From: Nematostella vectensis
Lineage: Eukaryota > Cnidaria > Anthozoa > Actiniaria > Edwardsiidae
Assembly (NCBI RefSeq): GCF_932526225.1
Contig: NC_064040.1
Location: forward strand, 14,938,494-15,002,493
Reading direction: 5' to 3'
Length of the DNA: 64,000 nucleotides
This document shows positions 62,016-64,000 of this stretch, one piece after another. Each line of letters opens with the position of its first letter. Position 1 is the stretch's first letter. The notes beneath the pieces are model-generated. The model was not told the origin of the DNA, did not search any database, and was given only the letters and a program-made list of their open reading frames with translations. Both the position numbers and the translations under genes were made by a program.

Positions 62016-63600
62016 ACACAAGTAAAAATTAAGGGCATCAAATGCTGCATGCATAATTCCGCATGGATTTACACAATGACAGTCATTGTCAATAAAATAA
62101 ATAAATGGGCAGCCATCGACACCAACTACAAGTATAATGCCCTTAAGTTTAATAACAGTTTAAATGTTTTAGTCCTACATTGCTCATTAATTCTTATATA
62201 TTTATTTCACTAAAAGTTCGAAAGTCTCAGGGAATGACTAAATCAGGAAAAGCAAAGCAATCACTTTGGACAAATTTACGATAACACAGACAGCGATTTT
62301 GAGTGTTTTTCTCGCTCCTGGATCACAGAATATTCTCATAATTATATTAAATAAGTGTTTTGTGAGGCCATAATGCAAGAGCTACAGAGTAATGTGAATG
62401 GGAAGCCATTTTAGTGCAAGGGATGTGTATTATTTCCTGTTCTGCATTTACCTCCGGTAGAGTAACACAAAGTAAATGATAAAGCCATTTTATTGCAAGT
62501 GATGTGTATAATTCCCTGTTCTGCTGTGCCCTTGGTAACGTATCATCTACTACAAATTATTATTGATCAACAAAATAAACAGGCTATTTCTTGTTTTATT
62601 TAAATAATTGGTTGTTACAAGAATATATAGATATCATTAACATTATCCCATCACCTTTTTTTTACATTATATTGTTTCAGAATTGCCTCCTATACATTTC
62701 GAGAACAGTGTATTTTACAAGAACATGTTTTATTATTCTAACCAATACAAGATTCAGCAAGATGTCAGAGATGCTCATTGCATCCTTCAGTTCAGTGTTA
62801 TTCCTGTGTGGGTTACCAATTGCTTGTGATGCTTTTTTTATGCGGTTGAAGTACAACTCAACTTCTTTAGTTCCCCATCCACTTTGTCAACATTCCCTCA
62901 GGATTTGCTTGTTTGAGCATTTTTATTGCTTTCATCTATAAAGAAGGATATAAGTATTTAAATATTGGGGTAGATTTGGAGTATCATCATTACCTTCTGT
63001 AATATTAGCTCTATAAGAAAATGATAAAGATTTTGTGTGGAAGAAGGGGGGAAATGTTAATTTTAGTATCACCTGTATTTCCAGTGCAGAAGAAAATTCA
63101 CTTTTAGTGATAATAGCAAGCTGTGCCTGGATGCTTCTGCAAGGAATATTTGGCTTGGCCTACAAATAGACAACATGAACCTGAGTTAAAGTGAACTCAT
63201 TAGCAATCGTGATACAAGTATCAACCAAGTAACTGTGACTAACAACCAAGATAATATCAAATTACCTTCTTTGAATTTCCAATATCTTGTCTGCCACATC
63301 CACTCCACATTGGCCCATGGAAGAGTCACAAGAACTTTCCTCCTCCAAATTCAGCCTCCATTGTATCTAGCCAACATCTATAATCTGGTGGTTCAGATAT
63401 CTGGAGGACAAAAAAAAGTAACGAAATTTAGTTTTAATGTAATAATTCCATCGCCAGTAAAATCACAGAAGTGGTTTTCATGTGGAAGGCGGCCCACACC
63501 CTGTTACCACCCTGTCCCCTAAGACAAAACCGCCCTCTCTCACCCCCCTTTCACCCCACTTATGTTCGATGATGACAATTGTTGAATAGATAAAACCCAC
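62016..63600. other. No recognised gene
   Basis: AT-rich. A loose duplicated phrase (AAGCCATTTTAGTGCAAGGG and GTGTATTATTTCCTGTTCTG near 62403-62440; similar at 62481-62522) suggests an old ~77-bp duplication. Otherwise unexplained. Confidence 0.35.
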
Positions 63601-64000
63601 CTGAGCAATATAGGTTCAACTAAAGAACTCAATACAGTATTGCAGCAGCCCAAATGGCATCCTGTCTGGCTGTAGGCGAACATCCTTGCCATGTAGGCAC
63701 TCACACCACATGTACACAAGATTGGGTGTGCCAAAACTCTGCAGATTCTCCATGATTCTCATTTACAGACAGATCCCAAATCCTTTGGGTTTAACTTGAT
63801 ACCATGTCTCTTGGCCAGCTCCAGATAGACAGTATTTACCATATTTTCCTGGCTGCTCAAACTTGCAAGTTTAAAGAGATCCAGAACAATATCATCAACA
63901 TCTTTGATTTCCTGGTTTAAAACACAGTCAAGCAAGTAGACATTTATTTTTTTAGCCTATCTGAGACTGACACCAACTCTAGTAATTGCTCTTGTGTAAG
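63600..64000 (-). pseudogene. Partial, probably broken coding fragment at window edge
   Basis: From 63950 downward the minus strand reads YLLDCVLNQEIKDVDDIVL, LFKLASLSSQENMVN and LELAKRHGIKLNPKDLG, then a stop at 63759-63761; in another frame MENLQSFGTPNLVYMWCECL and MPFGLLQYCIEFF follow to about 63620. Protein-like but frameshifted, continuing beyond the window. Family not recognised. Confidence 0.35.

Overview
This is animal nuclear DNA, most likely from an anthozoan cnidarian such as a sea anemone (inference; I could not search a database). It has AT-rich intergenic DNA, intron-rich housekeeping genes with GT-AG introns, piggyBac, CR1/Jockey-type and Mutator-like transposon remains, many MITEs and several large minisatellites. 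I saw no rRNA, tRNA, CRISPR array or prokaryotic operon.

Layout. 1-11486: a higher-order tandem array of 2.14 and 2.39 kb units. 11568-13053: a TATA-box gene for a secreted protein with a papain-fold (C39/C10-like) cysteine peptidase domain. 13334-18282 (+): MED9, three exons; its 4.4 kb first intron holds a 3.1 kb inverted-repeat element that contains a 22-bp minisatellite. 37035-19684 (-): TTC7, which I rebuilt as 22 coding exons giving 845 codons plus stop with all phases consistent. 37241-44431 (+): NOP53, 13 exons, 441 aa, divergent from TTC7 across a 205-bp shared promoter. 44432-64000: gene-poor DNA with a broken cnidarian-type multicopy gene, a TTAA-flanked dead piggyBac, a Mutator-like transposase remnant, other broken coding pieces and unexplained DNA.

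Main result. TTC7 carries tandem arrays exactly at its gene-structure boundaries. Intron 18 (2.7 kb) is almost nothing but two arrays. At its 5' end, about 47 copies of a 39-bp unit each hold the last 31 nt of exon 18 plus the first 8 nt of the intron, so each repeats the 5' splice site, in frame and without a stop. At its 3' end, 22/33-bp units repeat the 3' splice site. A third array repeats the last codons and stop of the gene into the 3' UTR, and exon 8 has a tripled 3' splice site. The shortest splice path (first donor, last acceptor) gives exactly the protein length and alignment expected for TTC7.

The three conserved genes are unrelated housekeeping functions: Mediator (transcription), the PI4K plasma-membrane scaffold (TTC7) and 60S ribosome assembly (NOP53). 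MED9 and TTC7 converge; TTC7 and NOP53 diverge.
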